This document shows, in pieces, positions 1 through 7,490 of a stretch of DNA of 26,584 nt. The stretch spans positions 1 through 26,584 of the forward strand of contig JAFAEM010000018.1 of the NCBI GenBank assembly GCA_023424015.1, given 5' to 3'. Both the position numbers and the translations under genes were made by a program. The stretch is from Bacteroidota bacterium (lineage in GTDB: Bacteria > Bacteroidota > Bacteroidia > Chitinophagales > Chitinophagaceae). Below the pieces are notes generated by a model. That model was not told the origin of the DNA. It did no database searches and was given only the letters and a program-made list of their open reading frames with translations. The first letter of the stretch is position 1. Each line of letters starts with the position of its first letter.

Positions 1-32
1 TGAGTCGTGAGTCGTGAGTCGTGAGTTGTGAG
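1..32. repeat. 7-bp tandem array, TGAGTCG-type
   Basis: Three exact TGAGTCG units (1-7, 8-14, 15-21) are followed by TGAGTTG (22-28) and a partial TGAG. The array begins at the window edge, so its full length is unknown. It lies beyond the 3' end of folD. No function can be read from it. Its 7-bp period is the same as that of the arrays at 81-120, 15625-15673 and 16071-16119. Confidence 0.85.
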
Positions 33-80
33 TGTTTTAGCTTAAAAATAATCATTAATTGAATGTGTCCTGGGTTTCGA

Positions 81-120
81 AGCTCTAAGCTCGAAGCTCG
101 CAGCTCAAAGCTCGCAGCTT
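81..120. repeat. 7-bp tandem array, AGCTCNN-type
   Basis: Five consecutive units share AGCTC followed by two variable bases (81-87, 88-94, 95-101, 102-108, 109-115), and a sixth degenerate unit begins AGCTT. The array ends five bases before the folD stop codon. The 48 bases separating it from the array at 1-32 are AT-rich and hold no gene. Confidence 0.8.
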
Positions 121-124
121 CCCT

Positions 125-1000
125 CTAATTCCTGGAAACACAGGACTGAAAAGTATTTTTCATCAATGCGGCTATGGTCATGGGTCCCACGCCGCCCGGC
201 ACCGGGGTAATCCAGGAAGTTAATGGTGCCACTGAATCAAAATCAACATCTCCTTTTAATCTAAATCCGCTTTTACGGGTTTCGTCTTTTACCCTCGTAA
301 TACCTACATCGATCACAACCGCGCCAGGTTTGATCATTTCGGCTGTTACAAATTCGGCTTTCCCCAGGGCTGCCACCAGGATATCAGCCTGCAGGCAAAT
401 TTCCTTTAAATTTTTTGTCTGTGAATGACAGATGGTGACGGTACAGTTGCCGGGATGGGTGTTACCGCTCAGCAAAATGCTCATTGGGCGGCCTACGATA
501 TTGCTGCGGCCCAGCACTACGGCATGTTTTCCTTTTGTTTCAATTTTATAGTATTCCAAAAGCAGCATGATGCCATATGGCGTCGCTGGTATATAGGAAG
601 GCAGCCCCTGTACCATTCGGCCCACATTAACCGGGTGAAAACCGTCGACATCCTTTTCGGGGATGATCGCGTTGATCACTTTTTCATCTGAAATATGTTT
701 TGGAAGTGGCAGTTGAACCAGGATACCGTCGATCGCCGTATCCAGGTTAAGTTCTTCGATCTTTTCCAGCAGTTTGTTTTCTGAAATGGTCTCGTCAAAA
801 CGGATCAACGTTGACTTAAAGCCCGTTTCTTCACAGGCTTTTACCTTGGCGGCAACATAGGTCTCGCTGGCGCCGTTGTGACCAACCAGTATGGCGGCTA
901 AATGTGGTATTTTTTTGCCTTCTATAGAACGTTGAGCTACATCGATTCTGAGGTCATCCTTTAGAGCCTGGGCGGCTTTCTTTCCATCTAAAATTTGCAT
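125..1000 (-). CDS. folD: Bifunctional methylenetetrahydrofolate dehydrogenase / methenyltetrahydrofolate cyclohydrolase FolD
   Basis: FolD oxidises 5,10-methylene-THF to methenyl-THF with NADP(H), then hydrolyses it to 10-formyl-THF, feeding purine and formyl-Met-tRNA synthesis in the cytoplasm. At 291 residues it is of normal family length. The catalytic YxxxK motif is present (Tyr48, Lys52), as are the substrate loop VQLPLP (95-100), KDVDGFHP (116-123, with the conserved Asp120), the dinucleotide-binding GRSNIVGRP (164-172) and the family signature PVPGGVGPMT (267-276). No key residue is missing. The ATG at 1000 is the only sensible start and lies five bases downstream of a TAGGTTTG box, so the transcript may be nearly leaderless. 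The gene is divergent from the barrel gene at 1123, and its 3' end abuts 7-bp tandem repeats. Confidence 0.97.
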   Translation of the reverse strand: MQILDGKKAAQALKDDLRIDVAQRSIEGKKIPHLAAILVGHNGASETYVAAKVKACEETGFKSTLIRFDETISENKLLEKIEELNLDTAIDGILVQLPLPKHISDEKVINAIIPEKDVDGFHPVNVGRMVQGLPSYIPATPYGIMLLLEYYKIETKGKHAVVLGRSNIVGRPMSILLSGNTHPGNCTVTICHSQTKNLKEICLQADILVAALGKAEFVTAEMIKPGAVVIDVGITRVKDETRKSGFRLKGDVDFDSVAPLTSWITPVPGGVGPMTIAALMKNTFQSCVSRN

Positions 1001-1004
1001 GGCG

Positions 1005-1012
1005 CAAACCTA
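1005..1012 (-). promoter_or_regulatory. Bacteroidota-type -7 box for folD
   Basis: Read on the minus strand, this is TAGGTTTG, a full match to the Bacteroidota -7 consensus TAnnTTTG. A TTG triplet sits 16 bases further upstream, slightly closer than the usual -33 spacing. The box ends five bases before the folD ATG, which predicts a leaderless or very short-leader mRNA. The 15-base palindrome at 1014-1028 fills most of the spacer. Confidence 0.5.
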
Positions 1013-1013
1013 C

Positions 1014-1028
1014 AGAAACTTTGTTTCT
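1014..1028. promoter_or_regulatory. Hyphenated palindrome between divergent genes (possible operator)
   Basis: AGAAAC-TTT-GTTTCT is a perfect 6-bp inverted repeat around a 3-base centre, placed between the candidate -33 and -7 elements of folD. A second near-palindrome (GGTAAAAAA-CG-TTTTTTTACC, 1046-1066) lies nearby, also between the divergent genes. Both are real symmetries, but in AT-rich DNA such symmetry can occur by chance. A regulatory role is inference. Confidence 0.3.
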
Positions 1029-1122
1029 CAACCCGCCCCGGACCTGGTAAAAAACGTTTTTTTACCGTTTTAACACATTGGGTCAGCCATCGGGTTTCTC
1101 TAGCTTACATTTTCAAAAAAGC

Positions 1123-1956
1123 ATGGGTTTGCGGTTACGATCCATTATTATGATTTATTTATTTCAAACTGCCCTGGTGGCAGAAAGCCAAAACCTGCAC
1201 CGGCCGTTAACACCAGCCTACACCGGGATTGGTGCCTATAGCATCGAACATAACGAAATATTCTCCTTTATTAACAACCAGGCGGCGCTGGCTCAGTTGG
1301 AAAATGCCGGGGTGGCTGTATTTGCTGAAAGAAAATTCATGCTGGCAGAACTTAATAACTATACCGCCGTCCTCTGCCTGCCTTCCTCCTCCGGCAGTTT
1401 CGGGTTGAAAGCTGTTTATGCCGGTTTCACTGATTACAACGAAACACAACTGGGCCTTGCTTACGCGAGAAAACTTGGGAAAAAAATTGATGTTGGTGCA
1501 CAATTTAATTACAACGGTATCCGGATCGCAGGTTATGGAAATGCATCTGCTTTGAGTTTTGAAACAGGCATGATCCTGCACATCAGTGATAAACTTCACA
1601 CTGGTCTGCATTGCAATAACCCGGTTGGTGGCAAGTTTGGAAAAGACCAGCAGGAAAAACTTTCTTCCGTGTTCACACTTGGATTTGGTTATGATGCTTC
1701 AGATAAATTTTTTCTGAGCGCTGAAATTGTAAAAGAGGAAGCGCAATCCATAAACGTAAACGCGGGGTTTCAATACAGGTTTATTGCTCAGTTGCAGGTG
1801 AGAGCCGGCATATCAACAGCCTCCACTTCATTTTGGGCAGGACTGGGTCTTTCATGGAAATCCGCCAGGTTTGACGCCACTGCATCGTATCACCCACAGC
1901 TGGGACTTACACCCGGTCTGCTTTTGCTCTACCAGCTTAATTCAAAAGAAGATTGA
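1123..1956 (+). CDS. Outer-membrane beta-barrel protein of unknown function
   Basis: Not recognised by name. The 277-residue product starts with a signal peptide (basic MGLRLR, then a hydrophobic stretch to about residue 20, with likely cleavage before QNLHRP). The rest is alternating aromatic/glycine strands such as LGLAYARKL, FTLGFGYD and VNAGFQYRF, with turns every 8-12 residues. That pattern fits a roughly 12-14-strand outer-membrane barrel in the broad PorV/PorP/FadL-like group. The ATG at 1123 is preferred over an upstream in-frame TTG at 1078 because it puts the signal peptide at the N terminus; the ATG at 1150 is a second option. The stop codon overlaps the TTG start of the next gene (bases ATTGA), so the two barrels are probably translationally coupled and may work together. 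Confidence 0.7.
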   Translation: MGLRLRSIIMIYLFQTALVAESQNLHRPLTPAYTGIGAYSIEHNEIFSFINNQAALAQLENAGVAVFAERKFMLAELNNYTAVLCLPSSSGSFGLKAVYAGFTDYNETQLGLAYARKLGKKIDVGAQFNYNGIRIAGYGNASALSFETGMILHISDKLHTGLHCNNPVGGKFGKDQQEKLSSVFTLGFGYDASDKFFLSAEIVKEEAQSINVNAGFQYRFIAQLQVRAGISTASTSFWAGLGLSWKSARFDATASYHPQLGLTPGLLLLYQLNSKED

Positions 1957-3995
1957 AATCGATTTTGCTCATAGTGTTTGGTGTTTGTTCAATTCAAATT
2001 TGCATTGGGCAGGAAATTCCTGCCACGGCCGAGCAGCAACTGGAGAATCTTGCCGATGCTGAAGAGGGAGAAACCGAGGATGATTCCTGGCTGCAACAAC
2101 TGGAGCTTTTTAAATCAAACCCACTCAACCTGAATACAGCCGAAATGCAGGAGCTCCGTGACTTGAGAATACTTACTGATCTGCAGATTGCCAACCTGGT
2201 TTTGTATCGGCGAATCTTTGGGAAAATCATACACATTTATGAACTGCAGGCCATACCCACCTGGGATATCCAAACCATCAGGAAGCTCCTTCCATTTATC
2301 AGTATTGAATCACCGATATCGGTCCGGGAAGATATCGCAGATTGGTTCGTAGGTGGCACACATGGCTTGTTGTTTCGTGTTTCGCAGGTTTTGGAAAAAC
2401 AAAAAGGTTTTGAAAAAAACGCGAATGGTTCAGCGTATGCCGGCAGTCCGCAACGCGTATTTTTTCGGTATCGCTATAATTACAAGAACAACCTGCAATT
2501 TGGGATAGTGGGCGACAAGGATGCCGGGGAACAGTTCTTCAAAGGCAAACAGCGTATGGGTTTCGATTTTTATTCCTTTCATTTATTTGCCAGGAATGCA
2601 GGTATCGTGAAAGCTTTCGCATTAGGTGATTTCACAGTGAACCTGGGCCAGGGACTTATACAATGGCAAAGCCTCGCTTTTAAAAAAAGCGCCGAAGTAA
2701 TGGGTGTAAAAAGACAATCAGCCACACTTCGTCCTTATCATTCCGCAGGCGAGTATAATTTCAATCGTGGTATCGGTATCACTATTAGAAAGCGCAACCT
2801 GGAAGCAACGGCTTTTACTTCGCTTCGTAATTTGAGCGCTAATTTTAATACAGATGCTGCAAGCCAGGATGAATATGTCTCCTCGATCCTGATGTCGGGG
2901 CTGCATCGAACCGAAACTGAACTTTCAAACCGTAACCGACTGCGACAAATTTCATTTGGTGGAAATATGAAGTGGCTGGGTAAGTCATGGCAGCTTGGTA
3001 TAAACAGTGTTTATTATCATTTTTCATTGCCCATTAGCAAAAGAGACGAACCCTATAATTTATTTTCGATCCGTGGCAGGTCCTGGTACAATTTGAGTGT
3101 TGACTATAGTTACACGTACAGAAATCTTCATTTATTTGGCGAAACTGCCGTGGATAAAAATCTCAGCAAGGCCTTTCTGCATGGAATACTTCTGAGTGTA
3201 GATCCCAGTGTTGATATTTCGATCGTACACCGTGCCATTCCTATGAAATACCAGGCTGTAAATGCAAACGCTTTTACAGAAAATTCTTATCCCAACAACG
3301 AAAATGGTATTTATGCGGGGATCAGTGTACGACCTCAAACCTCGTGGCGTATTGATTTATATGGCGATCTTTATAAGTTTCCCTGGTTAAGGTTCCAGGC
3401 CGATGCACCGGGTTCGGGTAAGGAGTTTTTGGTACAGTTTACTTATACTCCTAACAGGCAAACAGAAATTTATACAAGGTTTCGAACTGAAGCAAAGCAG
3501 GTCAATACAACAGAGATAGATCATGCTTTGAATGTACTCGCAGCGATACCCAGGCAAAACTGGCGTATACATGCGAGTTATAAGATCGGCCAGGCGATAA
3601 CGTTGCGCAATCGTGTTGAAACGGTATGGTATAATAAGAAGGAAAAATATCTTGCCGAACAGGGCTTTCTCATTTTTATCGACGTGATCTATAAACCTTT
3701 GATGAAGCGATTTTCCGGGCTGATGCGTTTGCAGTATTTTGAAACAAGCAGTTATGCATCGCGATTATATGCATATGAAAATGACGTGATGTATAGTTAT
3801 TCCATTCCTGTTTTTTTTGATAAAGGGTATCGTTATTATTTCACCATCAATTACGACGTAAGTAAAAAACTGGGTCTTTGGTTGCGCTGGGCACAAACCA
3901 TCTATCGTGATAAAGAGAGGGTTGGCTCCGGACAGGATGAAATTGCCGGCAATCGCAAATCGGAAATAAAGCTGCAGGTGGCTTATGTTTTTTGA
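1953..3995 (+). CDS. Helix-hairpin-helix (ComEA-like) outer-membrane beta-barrel protein
   Basis: The 680-residue exported protein opens with a clear signal peptide (MKSILLIVFG..., cleavage near residue 20, ..IGQ). An acidic linker (about 25-50) follows, then a ComEA-type helix-hairpin-helix segment (about 57-118) containing LNLNTAEMQELRDL and a second hairpin ending KLLPFISI. From about residue 130 to the end, alternating aromatic/polar strands form a large beta-barrel, closing with LQVAYVF, a typical terminal strand with final Phe. The start is TTG at 1953, overlapping the TGA of the upstream gene; no ATG further in would keep the signal peptide. HHH motifs usually bind DNA backbones, which is odd for an outer-membrane protein. 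DNA uptake or a purely structural periplasmic role are both possible, and the function is not known to me. Confidence 0.75.
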   Translation: MKSILLIVFGVCSIQICIGQEIPATAEQQLENLADAEEGETEDDSWLQQLELFKSNPLNLNTAEMQELRDLRILTDLQIANLVLYRRIFGKIIHIYELQAIPTWDIQTIRKLLPFISIESPISVREDIADWFVGGTHGLLFRVSQVLEKQKGFEKNANGSAYAGSPQRVFFRYRYNYKNNLQFGIVGDKDAGEQFFKGKQRMGFDFYSFHLFARNAGIVKAFALGDFTVNLGQGLIQWQSLAFKKSAEVMGVKRQSATLRPYHSAGEYNFNRGIGITIRKRNLEATAFTSLRNLSANFNTDAASQDEYVSSILMSGLHRTETELSNRNRLRQISFGGNMKWLGKSWQLGINSVYYHFSLPISKRDEPYNLFSIRGRSWYNLSVDYSYTYRNLHLFGETAVDKNLSKAFLHGILLSVDPSVDISIVHRAIPMKYQAVNANAFTENSYPNNENGIYAGISVRPQTSWRIDLYGDLYKFPWLRFQADAPGSGKEFLVQFTYTPNRQTEIYTRFRTEAKQVNTTEIDHALNVLAAIPRQNWRIHASYKIGQAITLRNRVETVWYNKKEKYLAEQGFLIFIDVIYKPLMKRFSGLMRLQYFETSSYASRLYAYENDVMYSYSIPVFFDKGYRYYFTINYDVSKKLGLWLRWAQTIYRDKERVGSGQDEIAGNRKSEIKLQVAYVF

Positions 3996-4037
3996 TTCAT
4001 TTTAAGCCTGTTAGATTCTTTCTTTTTGAAGAATGTT

Positions 4038-4086
4038 AAAAAAAGCTCAATTTTGACGCAGCAAGTCTCCAAAACAGGATGTCTTA
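4038..4086 (+). promoter_or_regulatory. Conserved motif upstream of first susC (copy 1)
   Basis: A run of seven A and GCT (4038-4047) is followed by TTGACGCAGCAA (4053-4064), an unrelated 11-base spacer, then AGGATGTCTTA (4076-4086). The same 12-mer, the same spacer length and an ARGRTGTCT block occur upstream of the second susC (9109-9157). The layout resembles a two-part promoter or a regulator site. No TAnnTTTG box lies at the expected place. The leader from here to the ATG is about 175 bases. Confidence 0.45.
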
Positions 4087-4260
4087 CCATCAATCGCAAC
4101 CAAACTAACTGGTTATATCGGAGCTAACTGCCCATCTAAGGTTAGCGCAGATTTGAGGAAATAGGATCTCTCTCTGTTAAACTACACAAGCTGAACAACA
4201 AGTCACTGTCTTCCAAGCCGGAGGTGCATTTTTATTTGTGTACATCTAAATCAAATTCAC

Positions 4261-7200
4261 ATGAGAAAAATCGCATCACTGTGCGCAGTGCTGATGCTAT
4301 GTCATGTTTTGGCATTCGCACAGACGAAAACTGTTACCGGGCAGGTGAGGGACAACAATGGTGTACCCGTTCCTTTTGCCAACATTACTATCAAAGGCAC
4401 CAATACAGGTGCATCAGCAGATGCCAACGGTAATTTCACAATTCAGGTACAGGAAGGACAAACACTAGTGGTCAGTTCGGCCAGTTTTGCCGAGCAGGAA
4501 ATAACTGTAGGTCCCTCATCAACGATCACGATCAACCTCGAGCCGCAGGGCGCTTTACAGGAAGTAGTGGTGACCGCCCTCGGCGTGAGGCGTGCCAAAA
4601 ATACACTTCCCTATGCAGCACAACAGGTTCGCGGTGATGAAGTCACCAATGTACGCCAGGCGAATGTAGGTGCGGCATTATCAGGTAAGGTCTCTGGTCT
4701 CGAGATCAGGCAGGGTAATTCAATTGGCGGTTCTACCAACATCGTCATCCGGGGTACCAAGTCCCTGACGAATACCAACCAGGCATTGTTTGTGGTTGAT
4801 GGCGTGCCCATTGATAACTCTGTGACCAATACTGCCAATCAAACGACGGGTCGTGGTGGTTATGACTATGGTAACGCAGCTGCGGATATAAATCCCGACA
4901 ATATTGAAACCATCAATGTACTGAAAGGCGCCGCGGCTTCTGCCTTGTACGGCTCGCGAGCAGCCAATGGCGTGATCATGATCACTACTAAGAAGGGACG
5001 GAAAGGTCTCGGTGTAACGATCAACTCGGGACTGATCTTCGGATCGGTTGACAAAGACACGTATGCAAAATACCAAAATGAATATGGAGCGGGTTATGCA
5101 ACGTCAGGATATGGCGCTCCTGACCCCAATGGCGGCTTCTTTTATTTTGATGCAAATGGAGATGGAATTGATGATCTCGTAGTGCCCACCAGTGAGGATG
5201 CTTCCTATGGTCAAAAATTTGATCCTAACCTCATGGTTTATCACTGGGATGCATTCGATCCCACTTCGCCCAATTATCGTACTCCGCGACCATGGGTGGC
5301 TGCAGCCAATTCACCACTTGCTTTTTTTGAAGACACCTGGTCAACCAATAATAGCATCCAATTAGATGGTGGCGGTGACAGGGGTACTTACCGGCTTGGT
5401 TATACACGAAATGATGAGGAAGGTATTTTACCCAACAGTAATGTTTTAAAGAACATTATAAATTTTGCGGCAACTTATGATATGACCAGTAAGCTGAACG
5501 CATCCGCTAGCGTGAGTTATTCCAAGATAGATGGACTGGGTCGATATGGTACAGGATATAATGGCCTTAATGTAAACCAGCATTTCCGCCAGTGGTACCA
5601 GACAAATATGGATATACTCGAGCAAAAGGATGCTTATTTCCGCACACGTCAGAATATTACCTGGAACTGGCGTGATCCATCCACGCCAGAAGGCCTGAGA
5701 CCGATCTACACCGACAACTTTTATTTTATGCGGCACGAGAGTTATCAGAACGATACCCGCAGTCGCATATTCGGTAACGTAGCATTGAATTTTAAGGCAA
5801 CCGAATGGCTTAATTTCCTCGCGAGAGTATCACTGGATACTTACGATGAACTGCAGGAAGAACGAATTGCAGTAGGAAGTGTGGACCCCGCCGAGTATTC
5901 GCGGTTCAACCGAAACTTCCAGGAACTGAATTACGATCTCATGGGTAATGTAGACCGCGACCTGAATGAGGATTTTAACCTGAAAGGTTTGCTTGGTATT
6001 AATATGAGAAGAACAACGATCAACAGCGTCTTCGCATCGACCAACGGAGGACTCGTAGTGCCAGGCTTGTACTCAATAGCCAATTCACTCAACCCTGTAA
6101 GTTCACCTACCGAAGTATATGCACCTACAGCGGTGGATGGTTATTTCGCAGGTCTTACACTCACTTACCAGGATTTCGTTTCGCTCGATGGTACTTTCCG
6201 CAGAGACAGATCATCTACTTTGCCTGAAGGAAACAACGCCTATAATTATTATTCCGTATCGGGTAGCTGGTTGTTTTCCCATCACCTGCAAAATGTGCCA
6301 TGGTTATCGCATGGAAAACTAAGGGCTAATTACGCAGAAGTGGGTAATAGTGCACCCTGGGGAAGAACGGCTGACAGTTATGATAAGCCTGATCCTTTTG
6401 GTAGCGCTACTTTGTTCTCGCTGCCGGTTTCGAAAAATAATAATGAACTCGTACCTGAGCGTACATTCAGTAAGGAAGTTGGTTTGGAAATGGCATTCCT
6501 GCGCAACAGGCTGGGTTTTGATGCCAGCTATTATATTACCAATACCAGGAACCAGCTTATTCCCGTGGCTGTATCGTCTGCTACTGGTTTTGGTAGTAAA
6601 TTCCTGAATGCCGGTGATGTACAAAACAGGGGTTTTGAAGTAACCGTTTTTGCAAGCCCGGTCAGAAATACCAATTTTTCATGGGATATCAACCTCAACT
6701 GGACCCGCAACAGGAATGAAGTGGTAGCCCTGCATGGCGAAAGTAAAAACCTGCAGATCGCATCCTTCCAGGGAGGTGTATCCATTAATGCATCTTTAGG
6801 AGAACCTTATGGTACCATACAGGGTAAAACATGGGTCTTTCACGATAATGGCGGCAAGATAGTTGGCGCCAACGGAAGATATCTTCAATCTGTTACAACC
6901 AATAATGTAATAGGTAATATTAACCCTGACTGGGTGGGTGGTATTTATAATACTTTCAAATACAAGAATCTTTCACTTGGGTTCTTAGTAGATATGCGCC
7001 ATGGAGGTGATGTTTTTTCACTCGATCTCTATTATGGTTTGGCAACTGGTATCTATCCTGAGTCTGTCGGACTTAATGACCTGGGCAATCCGTCACGCGA
7101 CCCTGTTAGCGCAGGCGGCGGTGTGATCATGCCAGGTGTACTGGAAGATGGCAAGCCTAATGATATCAGGGTGGAAAATGATTTTGGAACTTTTGGGTAT

Positions 7201-7479
7201 GCCCGCAATCCCGCAGCGCAATTTGTATACGATGCCAGTTTTATAAAGCTGAGGGAAGCTAATATCACTTACTCATTACCGGGTACATTGATGGATCGGC
7301 TAAAATTTGTGAAGGGCATCGATATCTCCCTGATCGGAAGAAACCTCTGGATCATTCATAAAAATCTTCCCTATGCAGATCCTGAAGAAAACCTGTCAGC
7401 AGGAAATGCGCAGGGATACCAGAGTGGAGCTTATCCCACAGTCAGGCAAATTGGTTTAAACCTAAGAGTTAAATTCTAA
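4261..7479 (+). CDS. SusC/RagA-family TonB-linked outer-membrane transporter (first pair)
   Basis: This is the TonB-energised barrel of a SusCD nutrient importer. It has 1072 residues, typical for the family. A signal peptide ends at AFAQ (21). A CarboxypepD_reg-like/DUF4480-type domain follows (about 24-95), then the conserved EVVVTALGVRR segment that acts as TonB box and linker (101-111), a plug domain (about 115-246) with LFVVDGVPI, INVLKGAAASALYGSRAANGV and ITTKKG, and a 22-strand-type barrel ending in LNLRVKF. A DANGDGIDD segment (297-305) looks like a calcium-binding loop in an early extracellular region. The gene starts with ATG and is followed 11 bases later by its SusD partner. Neighbouring genes give no clue to the ligand. 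Confidence 0.95.
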   Translation: MRKIASLCAVLMLCHVLAFAQTKTVTGQVRDNNGVPVPFANITIKGTNTGASADANGNFTIQVQEGQTLVVSSASFAEQEITVGPSSTITINLEPQGALQEVVVTALGVRRAKNTLPYAAQQVRGDEVTNVRQANVGAALSGKVSGLEIRQGNSIGGSTNIVIRGTKSLTNTNQALFVVDGVPIDNSVTNTANQTTGRGGYDYGNAAADINPDNIETINVLKGAAASALYGSRAANGVIMITTKKGRKGLGVTINSGLIFGSVDKDTYAKYQNEYGAGYATSGYGAPDPNGGFFYFDANGDGIDDLVVPTSEDASYGQKFDPNLMVYHWDAFDPTSPNYRTPRPWVAAANSPLAFFEDTWSTNNSIQLDGGGDRGTYRLGYTRNDEEGILPNSNVLKNIINFAATYDMTSKLNASASVSYSKIDGLGRYGTGYNGLNVNQHFRQWYQTNMDILEQKDAYFRTRQNITWNWRDPSTPEGLRPIYTDNFYFMRHESYQNDTRSRIFGNVALNFKATEWLNFLARVSLDTYDELQEERIAVGSVDPAEYSRFNRNFQELNYDLMGNVDRDLNEDFNLKGLLGINMRRTTINSVFASTNGGLVVPGLYSIANSLNPVSSPTEVYAPTAVDGYFAGLTLTYQDFVSLDGTFRRDRSSTLPEGNNAYNYYSVSGSWLFSHHLQNVPWLSHGKLRANYAEVGNSAPWGRTADSYDKPDPFGSATLFSLPVSKNNNELVPERTFSKEVGLEMAFLRNRLGFDASYYITNTRNQLIPVAVSSATGFGSKFLNAGDVQNRGFEVTVFASPVRNTNFSWDINLNWTRNRNEVVALHGESKNLQIASFQGGVSINASLGEPYGTIQGKTWVFHDNGGKIVGANGRYLQSVTTNNVIGNINPDWVGGIYNTFKYKNLSLGFLVDMRHGGDVFSLDLYYGLATGIYPESVGLNDLGNPSRDPVSAGGGVIMPGVLEDGKPNDIRVENDFGTFGYARNPAAQFVYDASFIKLREANITYSLPGTLMDRLKFVKGIDISLIGRNLWIIHKNLPYADPEENLSAGNAQGYQSGAYPTVRQIGLNLRVKF

Positions 7480-7490
7480 ATGATACAGCC

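Noticed and set aside
1..120. CRISPR array
   Set aside because: Units are 7 bp and contiguous, with no 20-40 base spacers and no cas genes anywhere in the window. The same holds for 15625-15673 and 16071-16119.
174..691. Plus-strand open frames inside folD
   Set aside because: They lie antisense to a complete, conserved folD and have no recognisable protein pattern. The same reasoning removes the many antisense or shifted frames inside the susC, susD, radC and E1 genes.
1078..1956. Longer form of the first barrel gene from TTG at 1078
   Set aside because: It would place 15 polar residues in front of a normal signal peptide; the ATG at 1123 is the better start.
4053..4086. TTGACG as a classical sigma-70 -35 box
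   Set aside because: No TATAAT-like hexamer stands 16-18 bases downstream in either copy, and the phylum uses a different consensus. It is kept only as a conserved motif of unknown factor.
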